From Halobacterium hubeiense (GTDB taxonomy: Archaea > Halobacteriota > Halobacteria > Halobacteriales > Halobacteriaceae), in assembly GCF_001488575.1 (NCBI RefSeq), contig NZ_LN831302.1, forward strand, positions 2,108,001-2,172,000: a stretch of DNA of 64,000 bases, written 5' to 3'. A model generated the notes under the pieces. It searched no databases. It was not told where the DNA came from and saw nothing but the letters and a program-made list of their open reading frames with translations. The translations under genes were made by a program, and so were the position numbers. Positions 41,144-51,301 of this stretch are shown piece by piece (positions within the stretch are counted from its first letter, which is position 1; each line of letters opens with the position of its first letter).

Positions 41144-42188
41144 CGACTACCCCGACTACACGCACCGAGACATCGACAACGCCGCCGGCCGCGAGTTCCG
41201 CGAACTGCTCGCGGACGACGACCCCTACGTGTTCGCGCCCGGCCTCTACCACGCCCTCGACGCGCGGCTGGCCGAACGCGCCGGCCACGACGCCGTCTAC
41301 ATGAGCGGCTACTCTACGGTCCTCGGGCAGTTCGGCTTCCCGGACCTCGAGATGGTCTCGATGACCGAGATGGTCGAGAACGCAAAGCGCATCGTCGACG
41401 CCACCAGCCTCCCAGTCGTCGCGGACGCCGACACCGGCTACGGCGGCGTCCACAACGTCCGCCGCGCCGTCCGCGAGTACGAGAAGGCCGGCGTCGCCGC
41501 GATTCACATCGAGGACCAGACGACGCCCAAGCGCTGCGGCCACATCGCCGGGAAGGAGATCGTCTCCCGGGAGAAGGCGCAGGCGCGCTTCGAGGCCGCC
41601 GTCGATGCCAAGCAGTCCGAGGACACCGTCATCATCGCGCGCACCGACGCGTACGGCTCCGCGAACGGCGACTGGGAGGAACACCTCGAACGCGGCCGCA
41701 TCTACGCGGACGCTGGCGTCGACCTCGTCTGGCCGGAGATGCCCGACCCGTCCCGCGAGGACGCCGTCGAGTACGCCGAGACCATCCACGAGACCCACCC
41801 GGACCTCGACCTCGCGTTCAACTACTCGTCGTCGTTCGCGTGGAGCGAGGAAGACGACCCGCTGACCTTCGAGGAGCTCGGCGACCTCGGCTACGAGTAC
41901 ATCTTCATCACCCTCTACGGCCTCCACTCGGGCGCCCACGCCGTCTACGAGGACATGGAGAACATCGCCGAGAACGCCGAGCAGGCGCAGTTCGACCTCG
42001 AAGACCGCTACCTCGGCCACGAGACCGAGAGCCACCACGACCTCTCGCTGGTCAGCCGCTACCAGGACATCGAGACCCAGTTCGACCCCGAGGCCCGGCG
42101 CCGCATCGAGGAGTCCGAGGGGTACAGCGAGGACGAGAGCGACCCCATCACGGCCGACGACGAGGCCACGCCGACGCAGGATGACTGA
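41136..42188 (+). CDS. aceA: Isocitrate lyase
   Basis: This 350-residue TIM-barrel enzyme cleaves isocitrate to glyoxylate and succinate. The catalytic loop is KRCGH (132-136, C135 as acid), with a conservative Arg in place of the second Lys of the common KKCGH. The metal-binding segment ADADTGYGG (97-105) and IIARTDAYG are intact. It is shorter than E. coli AceA, as in other archaeal members of the ICL/PEP mutase superfamily. The linkage to aceB (8-base overlap) strongly supports the isocitrate lyase call. Confidence 0.93.
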   Translation: MSDDYPDYTHRDIDNAAGREFRELLADDDPYVFAPGLYHALDARLAERAGHDAVYMSGYSTVLGQFGFPDLEMVSMTEMVENAKRIVDATSLPVVADADTGYGGVHNVRRAVREYEKAGVAAIHIEDQTTPKRCGHIAGKEIVSREKAQARFEAAVDAKQSEDTVIIARTDAYGSANGDWEEHLERGRIYADAGVDLVWPEMPDPSREDAVEYAETIHETHPDLDLAFNYSSSFAWSEEDDPLTFEELGDLGYEYIFITLYGLHSGAHAVYEDMENIAENAEQAQFDLEDRYLGHETESHHDLSLVSRYQDIETQFDPEARRRIEESEGYSEDESDPITADDEATPTQDD

Positions 42189-43491
42189 CCCGACCGAGCG
42201 CCACTACGACCGCGAGTTCGTGCGGACGTTCTTCACGACCCCGACCGCGGTCGAGGGGGAGGACGACTCCGCGAAGATGCTGCGTAGCGCCGCGGGTCTG
42301 CGCGGCATCAAGGCGCCCGACGTCTGGGTGCCGGACAACGAGGACGCCACCGCGCCGTCGATGCGCGCGGAGGGCGCCCGGAACATCGTGGATGTCGTCA
42401 GCGACCACGGCGCCGACTTCCCCGGCGAAATCCACCCCCGGGTGGTGTGGCACCGCGAGCGGCCGTCCACGCGCCGCCGCGGCTTCGAGCAGATGCGCAC
42501 CATCGCCGACCCCGAGGGCGGCGCCGTCGAGCACATCGACGGCTTCGTCATCCCGGAGGTCGGCGACATCGACGACTGGAAGAAGGCCGACGAGGCCATC
42601 ACCATCGTCGAACACGAGCACGGCCTCGACGAAGGCTCGCTCTCGATGTCGGTCATCGTCGAGAGCGGCGAAGCCGAGCTCGCGATGGGCGACCTCCGCG
42701 AGGAGGTGGGCAAGCCGTCGAACAACCTCGAACGCATGTTCCTGCTCGTGGACGGCGAGGTCGACTACACGAAGGACATGCGCGCGATGACGCCCACCGG
42801 GGAACTCCCGCCGTGGCCGGAACTGCGCCACAACACCTCTCGGGGCGCCAGCGCCGCCGGCCTCGTCGCCGTGGACGGCCCCTACGACGACATCCGCGAC
42901 GTCGAGGGCTACCGCCAGCGCATGCGCGACAACCGCGCGAAGGGGATGACCGGCATCTGGTCGCTCACCCCCGAACAGGTCGAGGTCGCCAACACCGCGC
43001 CGCTCCCGCCGGAGACCGGGAGCTGGCTACTCGACGTCGGCGGCCGCGAGGTCGAACTCGACGCCGACGGAGGCCGACAGGTCTACGACGGCGACGACCT
43101 CTCGCTGTCGGAGACCGGCGACGGCTACGTGCTCCGCGCCGGCGGCGACGAGCGCGAACTCTCCGAGGAGGAACTCCGCGAGGAACTGCTGGACCGCACG
43201 TCGTACGTCCCCAGCATGAACGACATCGTGGACTCCATGGAGGAGTTCGAAGCCGCGAAGGAAGCGGGCAAGGGCGCCATCGCGATGACCCAGTCCGCCA
43301 CCCTCGAAATTGACGGCGTCACCGTGGACCTCAGCAAGGACCGCATGTGGGACGAGGCGACCTACCAGGCCGCCCAGACCCCCATCACGCTGTTCCAGGA
43401 CGTCTACGAGCACCGACCCGACCAGCACGACGAACTAGCGGAGAAGTACGGCTCCGACGTCGTCGAACGCGCGACGAACGTCGGCGACTAA
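42181..43491 (+). CDS. aceB: Malate synthase, haloarchaeal type
   Basis: This 436-residue enzyme condenses glyoxylate with acetyl-CoA to malate and completes the glyoxylate bypass for growth on acetate or fatty acids. It belongs to the short haloarchaeal class rather than the bacterial A or G classes. Recognisable parts are [46 protein letters not shown] and the CitE-like acidic patch [24 protein letters not shown]. The ATG lies inside the end of aceA, indicating translational coupling. Confidence 0.92.
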   Translation: MTDPTERHYDREFVRTFFTTPTAVEGEDDSAKMLRSAAGLRGIKAPDVWVPDNEDATAPSMRAEGARNIVDVVSDHGADFPGEIHPRVVWHRERPSTRRRGFEQMRTIADPEGGAVEHIDGFVIPEVGDIDDWKKADEAITIVEHEHGLDEGSLSMSVIVESGEAELAMGDLREEVGKPSNNLERMFLLVDGEVDYTKDMRAMTPTGELPPWPELRHNTSRGASAAGLVAVDGPYDDIRDVEGYRQRMRDNRAKGMTGIWSLTPEQVEVANTAPLPPETGSWLLDVGGREVELDADGGRQVYDGDDLSLSETGDGYVLRAGGDERELSEEELREELLDRTSYVPSMNDIVDSMEEFEAAKEAGKGAIAMTQSATLEIDGVTVDLSKDRMWDEATYQAAQTPITLFQDVYEHRPDQHDELAEKYGSDVVERATNVGD

Positions 43492-43766
43492 CGACACGCG
43501 GCCGCACGCGGACGTGCTCACCCCGCCCGCGGCCCGCACTTCGTCGCATCCAGAGTTCTCGTAGCTCGGGAGGGCTCTCGCCTCCCACTCTGCACGCCCG
43601 ACAGTGCTCGCTACGTTCACCGTTCTCTACGCTCACCGTTCACACAATTCGGGAGACTACGTCTCCCGCAGCTCACGGCTTACTTCGTTCGCCGCTCGCT
43701 TATTCCGAGGGCGCTTCGCGCCCTCGCAACCGTCGGCCTTTTTTCCGCGTCGCTCCGAGTGGCGGT
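43492..43766. repeat. Palindrome-rich intergenic stretch before trm1
   Basis: These 275 bases hold no gene. Two perfect triloop palindromes are present: CGGGAGAC arms with TAC loop at 43650-43668, and CGAGGGCGC arms with TTC loop at 43706-43726. A looser stem with GGGAGG arms lies near 43568-43590. A six-T run (43739-43744) about 25 bases before the trm1 start could terminate the aceAB message. Confidence 0.65.
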
Positions 43767-44885
43767 ATGCTCGTCGAGGAAGGCGGCGTGACCGTCGAAG
43801 TACCCGGGGAAGCCGGCGGCGGCGAGGGCGCCGGCGACGGCGTGTTCTTCAACCCCACGCAGGAACTCAACCGGGACCTGACGGTCGCGGCGCTGTCGGC
43901 GTACCGCGAGCGCGAGCCGCGCGCGGAGACGTACCTCGACGCGATGGCCGCCAGCGGCATCCGCGGGGTGCGCGCCGCCAACAACGACTGGACGACGACG
44001 CTGGCGGACCTCGACCCCGATTCGGTCGAACTCGCGCGGGCGAACCTCGCACGCAACGACCTCGACGGCGAGGTCGTCCAGCGCAACGTCAACAGCCTCC
44101 TCCACGAGGACGGCCAGTTCTTCGACGTCGTGGACCTCGACCCGTTCGGGTCGCCGATTCCGTTCGCGGACGCGGCGTTCGCGAACGCCCGCAACCTCGT
44201 CTGCGTCACCGCCACGGATACCGCGCCGCTGTGCGGCGCGCACTTCGAGTCCGGCGTGCGGAAGTACTCCGCCGTCCCCCGGAACACCGAGTACCACGCC
44301 GAGATGGGGCTACGCGTGCTGCTGTCCGCGCTCGCGCGCACCGCCGCGCGCTACGACGTCGGCGTCACGCCCATCCTCAGCCACGTCAGCGACCACTACG
44401 TCCGCACGTACCTGGACCTCTCGCACACCGCGACCGACGCCAACGAGGCCATCGACGAACTCGGCTACGTCTACCACTGTCAGGAGTGCCTCCACCGCGA
44501 GCACGAGTACGGCCTGATTGCGGACGCGCCGGAGACGTGCGCGCACTGCGGCGGCACGCAGGTGCTGCCAGCCGGCCCGCTGTGGCTCGGCCCCGCCCAC
44601 GACAGGGAATTCGTCGCGGAGGTCCGCGAGCATGTCACCGACTACATGGGCACCGCCAAGCGCGCCCGGAAGCTGCTGGACACCGTCGCGGGCGAACTCC
44701 ACGAGCCGACGCACTTCGACCAGCACCGCCTCTACAAGCAGTGGGGCGAGCCCGCCGTCGGCATGGACGAGTTCCTCAGCGAACTCCGCGACGCGGGGCT
44801 GGCGGCCTCGCGCACGCAGTACGGCGGCACGACGTTCAAGACCGACGGCTCGCTCGCCGACGTCGAGGCCGCGGTCCGCGAGTAG
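43767..44885 (+). CDS. trm1: tRNA (guanine(26)-N2)-dimethyltransferase Trm1
   Basis: This 372-residue SAM-dependent enzyme makes m2,2G at position 26. N-terminal [17 protein letters not shown]-binding [14 protein letters not shown], the catalytic segment DLDPFGSP and the tRNA-contact region [11 protein letters not shown] are all present. A zinc ribbon lies at about 240-275 ([13 protein letters not shown], then CAHCGG). The ATG at 43767 is taken because the frame upstream is palindromic intergenic sequence. It lies 22 bases before the YihY-family gene. Confidence 0.95.
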   Translation: MLVEEGGVTVEVPGEAGGGEGAGDGVFFNPTQELNRDLTVAALSAYREREPRAETYLDAMAASGIRGVRAANNDWTTTLADLDPDSVELARANLARNDLDGEVVQRNVNSLLHEDGQFFDVVDLDPFGSPIPFADAAFANARNLVCVTATDTAPLCGAHFESGVRKYSAVPRNTEYHAEMGLRVLLSALARTAARYDVGVTPILSHVSDHYVRTYLDLSHTATDANEAIDELGYVYHCQECLHREHEYGLIADAPETCAHCGGTQVLPAGPLWLGPAHDREFVAEVREHVTDYMGTAKRARKLLDTVAGELHEPTHFDQHRLYKQWGEPAVGMDEFLSELRDAGLAASRTQYGGTTFKTDGSLADVEAAVRE

Positions 44886-44907
44886 GCGTCCCGCAGTAGC
44901 CCGATTT

Positions 44908-46104
44908 ATGACCCACCGCGCCGAAGTCCGTGACGTGACACGAATCGGGTCCGCCGTCGGGGTCGCGCGACGCGTCGCCGGAACGGCCAAAGACGAGCAA
45001 GTGACGTTCCTCTCGGCGGCGGTCGCGTACTACGCGTTCGTCTCCCTGATTCCGCTGCTGGTGTTGTCGGTCGCGGTCGGCACCGCGCTCGGCGGCGTCG
45101 AACTGGTCGATGCCATCGTCGGCGCGCTCGACCCGTTCCTCACTACGTCCGGGGAGACCGCACTCCGGGACGCGATGACGGACGGTCGCGGGCGCACGGG
45201 CGCGACAGCGGTCAGTCTCCTGCTGTTGACGTGGTCCGCGCTCAAGCTGTTCCGCGGCCTCGACGTCGCGTTCTCGCAGGTCTACGGCGTCCAGAAGCCC
45301 GAGTCGCTGCTCGAACAGGTCGTCGACGGCGTCGTCGTGCTGCTGACGCTGCCGCTGGCGGTCGGCGCTGCCGTCGCGGTGACCGTCGTCGTGCCGTACC
45401 TCGACGTCGTGCCGTACCTCGACCTCGCGAGCGCGCTGACGCTCCCGCTCGCGCTGACGCTCGTGTTCCTGCCGTCGTACTACGTCTTCCCGGACGCCGG
45501 AGTGTCCGTCCGAGAGGCGCTGCCGGGCGCGGCGTTCGCGGCGGTCGGGTGGACGCTGCTCGCGCAGGGGTTCCGCGTGTACGCCGCGTACGTCGGCGGC
45601 GGCGAGCTGTACGGGATTCTGGGCGGCGCGCTCCTGCTGGTGACGTGGCTGTACTTCGGCGGCATCGTTATCACGCTCGGCGCGGTACTCAACGCCGTGC
45701 TGTCGGGACGACCTGACGACGACGAGGAGCCGGAACCAGAACCACCGAACGAGGCGCCGGACGTCGCCGAACTCGGCGCGGAAGTCGAGGCGCTGCGCGC
45801 GGAGCTGGACGCCAAGACCGTCCAGAAGTCCGAGCTGGAAGCCGACCTCAAGCAGTACGTCCGCCAGCGCCTCCGCCGCGGGAAGGCGCGCGGCTGGGGA
45901 CCGTACCTCGTGTTGCTGTACGGCACGCTGATGACCGTCGGCGCGTTCCACTACCTCGGCGGCGGCTGGTCGATTCTGGCGATGGTCGTGGTGTGGCTGT
46001 CCACGCTCGGGCTGTACGTGCTGATGGTGCTGTTCGGCCTGAGCGTCAGCGCCGTCGGGGTGCCGGGCCGAATCGCCGACCGCGTGCGGTCGTGGCGACG
46101 GTGA
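44908..46104 (+). CDS. YihY/BrkB-family membrane protein with a C-terminal coiled coil
   Basis: This 398-residue protein has the YihY core (about 30-275, six membrane segments) with FLSAAVAYYAFVSLIPLL, TWSALKLFRGLDVAFSQVYG and WLYFGGIVITLGAVLNAVL. After the core comes an acidic linker (DDDEEPEPEPPNE), a coiled coil (about 300-335) and two more membrane helices at the end. The C-terminal extension is not part of the usual family. The old RNase BN assignment of this family is not supported. The role is unknown, perhaps transport or envelope related. Confidence 0.85.
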   Translation: MTHRAEVRDVTRIGSAVGVARRVAGTAKDEQVTFLSAAVAYYAFVSLIPLLVLSVAVGTALGGVELVDAIVGALDPFLTTSGETALRDAMTDGRGRTGATAVSLLLLTWSALKLFRGLDVAFSQVYGVQKPESLLEQVVDGVVVLLTLPLAVGAAVAVTVVVPYLDVVPYLDLASALTLPLALTLVFLPSYYVFPDAGVSVREALPGAAFAAVGWTLLAQGFRVYAAYVGGGELYGILGGALLLVTWLYFGGIVITLGAVLNAVLSGRPDDDEEPEPEPPNEAPDVAELGAEVEALRAELDAKTVQKSELEADLKQYVRQRLRRGKARGWGPYLVLLYGTLMTVGAFHYLGGGWSILAMVVVWLSTLGLYVLMVLFGLSVSAVGVPGRIADRVRSWRR

Positions 46105-46925
46105 GCGCGCTCGACCGCAGCGCCGGCGTCACGGAGGCGCTGGCGGGAAGCGTCCCCGAGGCGCTCGTGCCCGTGTTCGTGGTGTTGACGTTCCTCGGGA
46201 GCACATGGTTCGTGGTGACCGTCGGGCCCGCCGTCTACCTGTTCGGCCCGCAGCGCGGCTGGCTGTCGCGGCGCGACGGCGCGCGCCTGCTCGCGGTGAG
46301 CATCGGCGCGCTCGCGGTCGTCGTCCTCACGAAGGGGCTGTTCGCGGAGCCGCGACCCCCGGCGTCGGTGATGCGCATCGCCGAACACGGCAACGGCTTC
46401 CCGAGCGGCCACGCCACCGGCGCGGCGGCGTTCTACGGCGGGCTCGCGGCGCTCCTCGACGTGAGCGACCGCGCGCGCCGGTACGCCGCGGCCGCCGGGA
46501 TGATTGTCTTCGTGGCGTTCACGCGGCTCGCGCTCGGCGTCCACTACCTCGCGGACGTCGTCGCGGGCGCGCTCCTCGGCACGGCGTTCGTCGCGGTACT
46601 GATCGCGCTCACGCGCCGCCGCGTCGGCTACGGGTTCGCCGTCGCCGTCCTCACTGCCGTCGCGGCCGTCGGCCTCGTCGGCCCCACGGAGGACCCGGTC
46701 GCCGCGCTCGGCGGGACGGTCGGCGCGCTCGCCGGCTGGTGGCTGGTGACGCGGCGCGGCGCGCTCCTGAACGACGTCTCAGTAAAGACCGCACTCCCCG
46801 TTCTCGCTGCGCTCGGCGGCGCGGCCGCGCTCACGCTGCACTTCGACGCGGGACTGGCCGCGATTGGCTCGACACACTCCCTCGCCGGCGTCGCGTTCGT
46901 CGCGCTCCCAGTACTGCGGCGGTAG
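46101..46925 (+). CDS. PAP2-superfamily membrane phosphatase
   Basis: This 274-residue integral membrane phosphatase has the three-part signature KGLFAEPRPP, GFPSGHATGAAAF and RLALGVHYLADV. The Arg, Ser-Gly-His and His residues bind and attack the phosphate. It probably dephosphorylates a lipid such as polyprenyl diphosphate or phosphatidate outside the membrane. The GTG at 46101 overlaps the YihY stop (GTGA), implying coupled expression of two envelope proteins. A GTG three codons earlier is an alternative start. Confidence 0.88.
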   Translation: MSALDRSAGVTEALAGSVPEALVPVFVVLTFLGSTWFVVTVGPAVYLFGPQRGWLSRRDGARLLAVSIGALAVVVLTKGLFAEPRPPASVMRIAEHGNGFPSGHATGAAAFYGGLAALLDVSDRARRYAAAAGMIVFVAFTRLALGVHYLADVVAGALLGTAFVAVLIALTRRRVGYGFAVAVLTAVAAVGLVGPTEDPVAALGGTVGALAGWWLVTRRGALLNDVSVKTALPVLAALGGAAALTLHFDAGLAAIGSTHSLAGVAFVALPVLRR

Positions 46926-46973
46926 CCGTCGCTGGCCGGCGCGCGACGCGAAAGAAAAGCGGCGTGGAGCCGT

Positions 46974-48350
46974 CTAGAACTTCTCGAGGTAGCGGTCGAG
47001 CTCCCAGTCGGAGACGTCGACGCGGTAGTCGTCGTACTCGGCGTTCTTCGCCTCGAGGAACTTCTCCGAGACGTGGTCACCGAGCGCGTCGAGGACGACG
47101 TCGTCGTCTTCGAGCTCGTCGAGGGCGTCGCCGAGGTTCGACGGCAGCGTGTCGATGCCGTACTCCTCGCGCTTGGCCTCGTCGAACTCGTAGATATTCT
47201 CGCGGACCGGGTCGTCGCAGTCGAGGCCCTTCTCGATGCCGTCGAGGCCGGCGTGGATGAGCGCCGCGAACGCCAGGTACGGGTTACACGACGGGTCGGG
47301 GAAGCGCGCCTCGATGCGGCTCGCGGACGGCACGCGCGCCGCGGGCTTGCGGATGAGCGCGGAGCGGTTGCGGTCCGACCACGCGACGTACACCGGCGCC
47401 TCGTAGCCGGGGACGAGGCGCTTGTAGGAGTTCACGGTCGGGTTCGTGACCGCGGCCAGCGCCGGGGCGTGCTCGAGGATGCCCGCGGTGAACTGCTTGG
47501 CCGTCTCCGAGAGGTCGAACTCGTCGTCGCCGTCATGGAACGCGTTCTCGCCGTCCTCCGTGAACAGCGAGATGTGCGTGTGCATCCCGGAGCCGTTGAT
47601 GCGCGGGATGGGCTTGGGCATGAACGTCGCGTGGAGGTCGTGCTGGGCGGCGATGGCGCGCACGACCGTCCGGAACGTGCCGACGTTGTCAGCCGTCGAG
47701 AGCGCGTCGTCGTACTCGAAGTTGATCTCGTGTTGGCCCTGCGCGACCTCGTGGTGGGAGGCCTCGATTTCGAAGCCCATGTCCTCGAGGCCGTAGATGA
47801 TGTCGCGGCGGACGTCGCTGGCGAGGTCCTTCGGCGCGAGGTCGAAGTAGCCGCCGGCGTCGTTGGTCTTCGTCGTCGCGCGGCCGTCCTCGTCCTCCTC
47901 GAAGAGGAAGAACTCGGGCTCGGGCGCGGCGTTGACGGTGTAACCCATCTCCTCGGCGCGGTCGAGCGCCTGCTTGAGGACGTGGCGCGGGTCGCCCTCG
48001 AAGGGTTCGCCCGTGGAGGTGTTGATGACGTCGCAGATGAGACGCGCGGCGCCGCCCTCTTCCTCGTCCTCGCGGGTGCGCCACGGGAGCACGGCGAACG
48101 TCTCGGGGTCGGGCTTGAGCCGCATGTCCGACTCCTGGATGCGCACGAAGCCGTCGATGGATGAGCCGTCGAAGTAGATGCCGTCCTCGAACGCCTTCTC
48201 CGCCTGACTGGCGGGGATGGAGACGTTCTTCACGGTGCCGAGGATGTCCGTGAACTGGAGGCGGAGGAAGTCGATGTTCTGTTCGTCAATCTTCTCGAGT
48301 ACCGCCTGCTCGCTCGGGCCGAGGCCCTCACTGGGATTCCCGTTCGTCAT
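46974..48350 (-). CDS. glnA: Glutamine synthetase, type I
   Basis: This 458-residue enzyme makes glutamine from glutamate, ammonia and ATP. Key segments are [11 protein letters not shown] near the N-terminus, [10 protein letters not shown] and [14 protein letters not shown] (metal site), [52 protein letters not shown] and [15 protein letters not shown]. The segment following the last lacks the adenylylation-type Tyr context seen in bacteria, as in other archaeal enzymes. It is divergent from an Lrp-family gene, an arrangement common in haloarchaea. Confidence 0.97.
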   Translation of the reverse strand: MTNGNPSEGLGPSEQAVLEKIDEQNIDFLRLQFTDILGTVKNVSIPASQAEKAFEDGIYFDGSSIDGFVRIQESDMRLKPDPETFAVLPWRTREDEEEGGAARLICDVINTSTGEPFEGDPRHVLKQALDRAEEMGYTVNAAPEPEFFLFEEDEDGRATTKTNDAGGYFDLAPKDLASDVRRDIIYGLEDMGFEIEASHHEVAQGQHEINFEYDDALSTADNVGTFRTVVRAIAAQHDLHATFMPKPIPRINGSGMHTHISLFTEDGENAFHDGDDEFDLSETAKQFTAGILEHAPALAAVTNPTVNSYKRLVPGYEAPVYVAWSDRNRSALIRKPAARVPSASRIEARFPDPSCNPYLAFAALIHAGLDGIEKGLDCDDPVRENIYEFDEAKREEYGIDTLPSNLGDALDELEDDDVVLDALGDHVSEKFLEAKNAEYDDYRVDVSDWELDRYLEKF

Positions 48351-48380
48351 ATCTGTGGACACTCCGGACGAGTACATCCA

Positions 48381-48390
48381 CCATTAAAGC
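48381..48390 (-). promoter_or_regulatory. TATA box of glnA
   Basis: On the minus strand gctttaatgg is centred about 35 bases before the glnA ATG, which predicts a short leader of about 9 bases. Between it and the lrp TATA box lies about 50 bases where a regulator could bind. Confidence 0.55.
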
Positions 48391-48441
48391 AGTAGCGGTT
48401 AGCGTAATTTTCGGAGAGCTGGCGATAACTGAACACTCGTA

Positions 48442-48453
48442 AACTTCTATACC
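48442..48453 (+). promoter_or_regulatory. TATA box of the lrp gene
   Basis: The box aacttctatacc is centred about 26 bases before the ATG at 48475, giving a leaderless transcript. It is followed by the palindrome ccccgggg, which could bind a regulator, possibly Lrp itself. Confidence 0.6.
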
Positions 48454-48474
48454 CCGGGGTGGGTAAGGGAACGT

Positions 48475-48936
48475 ATGACGTACGAGAACCTCGACGCGCA
48501 CCTCGTCAACGAGCTGCTGGCCGACGGGCGCGCCAGCCTCCGCAGCCTCGCCGACGAGCTCGACGTATCAGTCACGACCGTCTCGAACCACCTCAAGGAC
48601 CTGGAGAACGAGGGCGTCATCGAGGGCTACGTCCCAATCGTCGACTACGACCAGCTCGGCTACGACGTCACCGCCATCATCCAGCTCAAGGTCGAGGGCG
48701 GCGCGCTCCCCGACATCACCGACCGCTTCCGCGACCACAAGCAGATGGTCTCCGTCTACGAGGTCACCGGCGACCACGACGTCATCGCCGTCGGGAAGTT
48801 TAGCGACACCGACGACATGAACGCGCTCATCAAGGACCTGCTCTCGGACGCCGACATCAAGGAGTCCAACACCAGCGTCGTGCTCAACGCCGCCGCCGAA
48901 CACGAGCAGTTCGAACTCGACGTCGACGACGAGTAA
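48475..48936 (+). CDS. lrp: Lrp/AsnC-family transcription regulator
   Basis: This 153-residue protein has an N-terminal winged helix-turn-helix (about 5-60; [29 protein letters not shown]) and a C-terminal RAM effector domain with [16 protein letters not shown]. Lrp proteins form dimers and higher oligomers and respond to amino acids. Its position divergent to glnA points to control of glutamine synthesis and probably autoregulation. This follows from context and is not shown directly. Confidence 0.93.
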   Translation: MTYENLDAHLVNELLADGRASLRSLADELDVSVTTVSNHLKDLENEGVIEGYVPIVDYDQLGYDVTAIIQLKVEGGALPDITDRFRDHKQMVSVYEVTGDHDVIAVGKFSDTDDMNALIKDLLSDADIKESNTSVVLNAAAEHEQFELDVDDE

Positions 48937-49245
48937 CGCGTCCACTCCTTTCTGCGACCCGGAGCTCGGGCTAACCGACGAAGCGCCGAAAGAAAATCGC
49001 GAGTCGGTGAGCGAGCGGTGCAAACGGGAGGGGTCAGCAGGGGGCTAGCATTCGGCGGCCGCAGGCCGCCGATTCACCGAGCGCGAAGCGCTCGGGCGCC
49101 GAGGACCCCCGAAGGGGTTCTCGTGAGTGTAGCGAACGAGAGCTCGTCAGAGCGAAGCTCTGACGGTGGTCCGACGGCGCTTTTTCCCCAATTTTTTGCC
49201 GAGCGAGCGGCGCGAAGCGCCGCGAGCGCAGGGCAAAAAGTGGGT
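48937..49245. repeat. 309-base convergent gap made of mini-palindromes
   Basis: No gene is visible. Perfect triloop palindromes follow one another: CGGCGGCC arms with GCA loop (49053-49071), CCGAGCGC arms with GAA loop (49077-49095) and CGTCAGAGC arms with GAA loop (49145-49165). A near-perfect CCCC/GGGG stem lies between. An A/T-punctuated repeat copy is at 49178-49205, with T runs that may terminate transcription of both lrp and the thermosome gene. Confidence 0.7.
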
Positions 49246-50913
49246 TTACATCATGCCGCCCATGCCGCCGCCCATGCCGCCCATGCCGCCGGCGCCACCT
49301 TCGTCGTCGCCCTTGTCGGTGGAGAGGTCGCCGGCGGAGATGATGTCGTCGATTTTGAGCACGAGGTTCGCGGCCTCGGAAGCGGACGTGACCGCCTGCT
49401 CTTTGGCGTGCGCGGGCTCGACGACGCCGGCCTCGAAGGTGTCTTCGAGGTTGCCGGAGAGCACGTTCAGGCCGGTGCGCTCCTCGCCGGACTCATGCGC
49501 GGAGCGCAGGTCGACGAGCGTGTCGATGGAGTCGAGGCCCGCGTTCTCGGCGAGCACGCGGGGCACGAGTTCGAGCGAGTCAGCGAACGCCTCGACGGCG
49601 AGCTGCTCGCGGCCGGAGACCGAGTCCGCGAAGTCGCGGAGGCGGTCGGCGACCTCGACCTCGATGGCGCCGCCGCCGGGGAGGACGCGGCCGTCGGAGA
49701 GCGTCTGCGCGGAGACGTCGAGCGCGTCGGTGACGCCGCGTTCGAGCTCGTCGACGACGTGGTCGGTGGACGCGCGCAGGAGGATGGTGACGCCGTGGGC
49801 GTTCTCGTCGTGGCCCTCGACGTAGAACAGCTCGTCCTCGGCGTCGCGGGAGACGGAGCCGCTGGCGACGTCGGCCTCGGACGCGGAGTCGAGGTCCGTG
49901 ACGACCGACGTGTTGAGGACGTTCGTCAGGAACTCGATGTCGGACTTCTTGGTGCGACGGACGGCGAGGATGCCCTCCTTCGCGAGGTAGTGCTGGGCCA
50001 TGTCGTCGATGCCCTTCTGACAGAAGACGACGTTGGCCCCGGTGTCGACAATCTGCTGGACCTTCTGCTTGAGCTGCTCCTCTTCCTGGTCGAGGAACGA
50101 CTGGAGCTGGTCGGGGCTCTCGATGTTGACCGAGGTGTCGGCTTCGGCTTCCTCGACCTCGATGGCCTCGTTCAGCAGGAGAATCTTGGCGTCCTCGACG
50201 TCCGAGGGCATCTCGTCGTGGACCGGGTCCTTGTCGATGGCGGCGCCGACGAGGAGCTCGGAGTCACCGACCGAGCGGCCGGTCTGGGTCTCGACGTTGA
50301 TGTTGGCGGCGTCGACGACCGTGCTGCCGTCGGCGGCTTCGACGGCGACCTGATTGATGGCCTGGTAGATGATGCCGGAGAGCAGCTCCTTGTCGAGCTC
50401 GGCGCCCTTGCCGGTCATCGAGGTCTCGGCGACGCTGCGGATGAGGTCCTCGTCCTCGGGGTCGACGTCGATGGCGACGTTGTCGACTTCCTCGCGGGCC
50501 TGCTCGGCGGCGAGGTTGTAGCCCTTGATGATGGCGGTCGGGTGGATGTCGCGCTCGAGGAGGTCCTCGGCGTTCTTGAGGAGTTCGCCCGCGATGGCGA
50601 CCGCGGTCGTCGTGCCGTCGCCGGCCTCGTCCTCTTGGGTCTCGGCGACTTCGACGATCATCTCCGCGGTCGGGTTGTCGATGTCCATCTCCTGGAGGAT
50701 GGTGACGCCGTCGTTGGTGATTGTGACGTCGCCCATCGAGGAGACGAGCATCTTGTCCATGCCTTTCGGCCCGAGCGTGGAGCGGACGGCGTCCGCGACG
50801 GCTCGCGCCGCGGAGATGTTGTGCTCCTGAGCGTCCTTGTCCTTCACGCGCTGGGCGTCGTCTCCCATGATGATCATGGGCTGACCCTGCATCCGCTGCT
50901 GCTGTTGTGCCAT
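49246..50913 (-). CDS. Thermosome subunit (group II chaperonin)
   Basis: This 555-residue subunit forms the archaeal double-ring folding machine. Family signatures are the N-terminal [13 protein letters not shown]-type segment (here [14 protein letters not shown]), [36 protein letters not shown] and [13 protein letters not shown]. The C-terminus is the Gly/Met-rich tail [14 protein letters not shown] that projects into the cavity, as in haloarchaeal CCT subunits. It is a single gene with a strong TATA box 30 bases upstream. Which paralogue this is cannot be decided without the rest of the genome. Confidence 0.97.
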   Translation of the reverse strand: MAQQQQRMQGQPMIIMGDDAQRVKDKDAQEHNISAARAVADAVRSTLGPKGMDKMLVSSMGDVTITNDGVTILQEMDIDNPTAEMIVEVAETQEDEAGDGTTTAVAIAGELLKNAEDLLERDIHPTAIIKGYNLAAEQAREEVDNVAIDVDPEDEDLIRSVAETSMTGKGAELDKELLSGIIYQAINQVAVEAADGSTVVDAANINVETQTGRSVGDSELLVGAAIDKDPVHDEMPSDVEDAKILLLNEAIEVEEAEADTSVNIESPDQLQSFLDQEEEQLKQKVQQIVDTGANVVFCQKGIDDMAQHYLAKEGILAVRRTKKSDIEFLTNVLNTSVVTDLDSASEADVASGSVSRDAEDELFYVEGHDENAHGVTILLRASTDHVVDELERGVTDALDVSAQTLSDGRVLPGGGAIEVEVADRLRDFADSVSGREQLAVEAFADSLELVPRVLAENAGLDSIDTLVDLRSAHESGEERTGLNVLSGNLEDTFEAGVVEPAHAKEQAVTSASEAANLVLKIDDIISAGDLSTDKGDDEGGAGGMGGMGGGMGGMM

Positions 50914-50940
50914 AGGTACCTGATAGATTGATTGTGATTC

Positions 50941-50950
50941 TATATAAAAG
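50941..50950 (-). promoter_or_regulatory. Strong TATA box of the thermosome gene
   Basis: On the minus strand cttttatata lies 28-37 bases before the ATG at 50913, embedded in about 30 A/T-rich bases. It predicts a leader of only a few bases. Such strong boxes are typical of heat-inducible chaperonin promoters in haloarchaea; a heat-shock element cannot be confirmed by eye. Confidence 0.7.
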
Positions 50951-51082
50951 TTTCTGTCGAGTGCGGAGTCGCGCTCGGCGACGAACGCGAGATACGGCCT
51001 GACTCCCGCGAAAAATCACCACAGGCGCCGAACTCCGTGGTAGTCGTTCACACGAGACGGGGGCGCCGAACCGGCCTTTAAG

Positions 51083-51301
51083 TTACGCGACGTCGGACTC
51101 GTGGTCGAGTAGCTCCGCCATCGCGTAGTCGGGCGTCACGCGGTCGATGCGCACCCGCACCCGGTCGCCCATGTCGCCCTCGGGCACCAGCACCACGAAG
51201 TCGTCGACGTGCGCGACGCCGTCGCCCTCCTCGCCGATGCTCTCGACGTCCACGACGTACTCCTCGTCCTCCTCGACCGGTACGGGCGTGTCCGAACTCA
51301 T
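51083..51301 (-). CDS. TRAM-domain small RNA-binding protein
   Basis: This 72-residue protein consists of one TRAM domain (DVESIGEEGDGVAHVDDFVVLVPEGDMGDRVRVRIDRVTPDYAMAEL), an OB-fold module that binds tRNA or other RNA. Stand-alone TRAM proteins act as RNA chaperones in some archaea and are abundant in haloarchaea. A short acidic N-terminus precedes the domain. The gene is single, with palindromic sequence upstream. Confidence 0.9.
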   Translation of the reverse strand: MSSDTPVPVEEDEEYVVDVESIGEEGDGVAHVDDFVVLVPEGDMGDRVRVRIDRVTPDYAMAELLDHESDVA

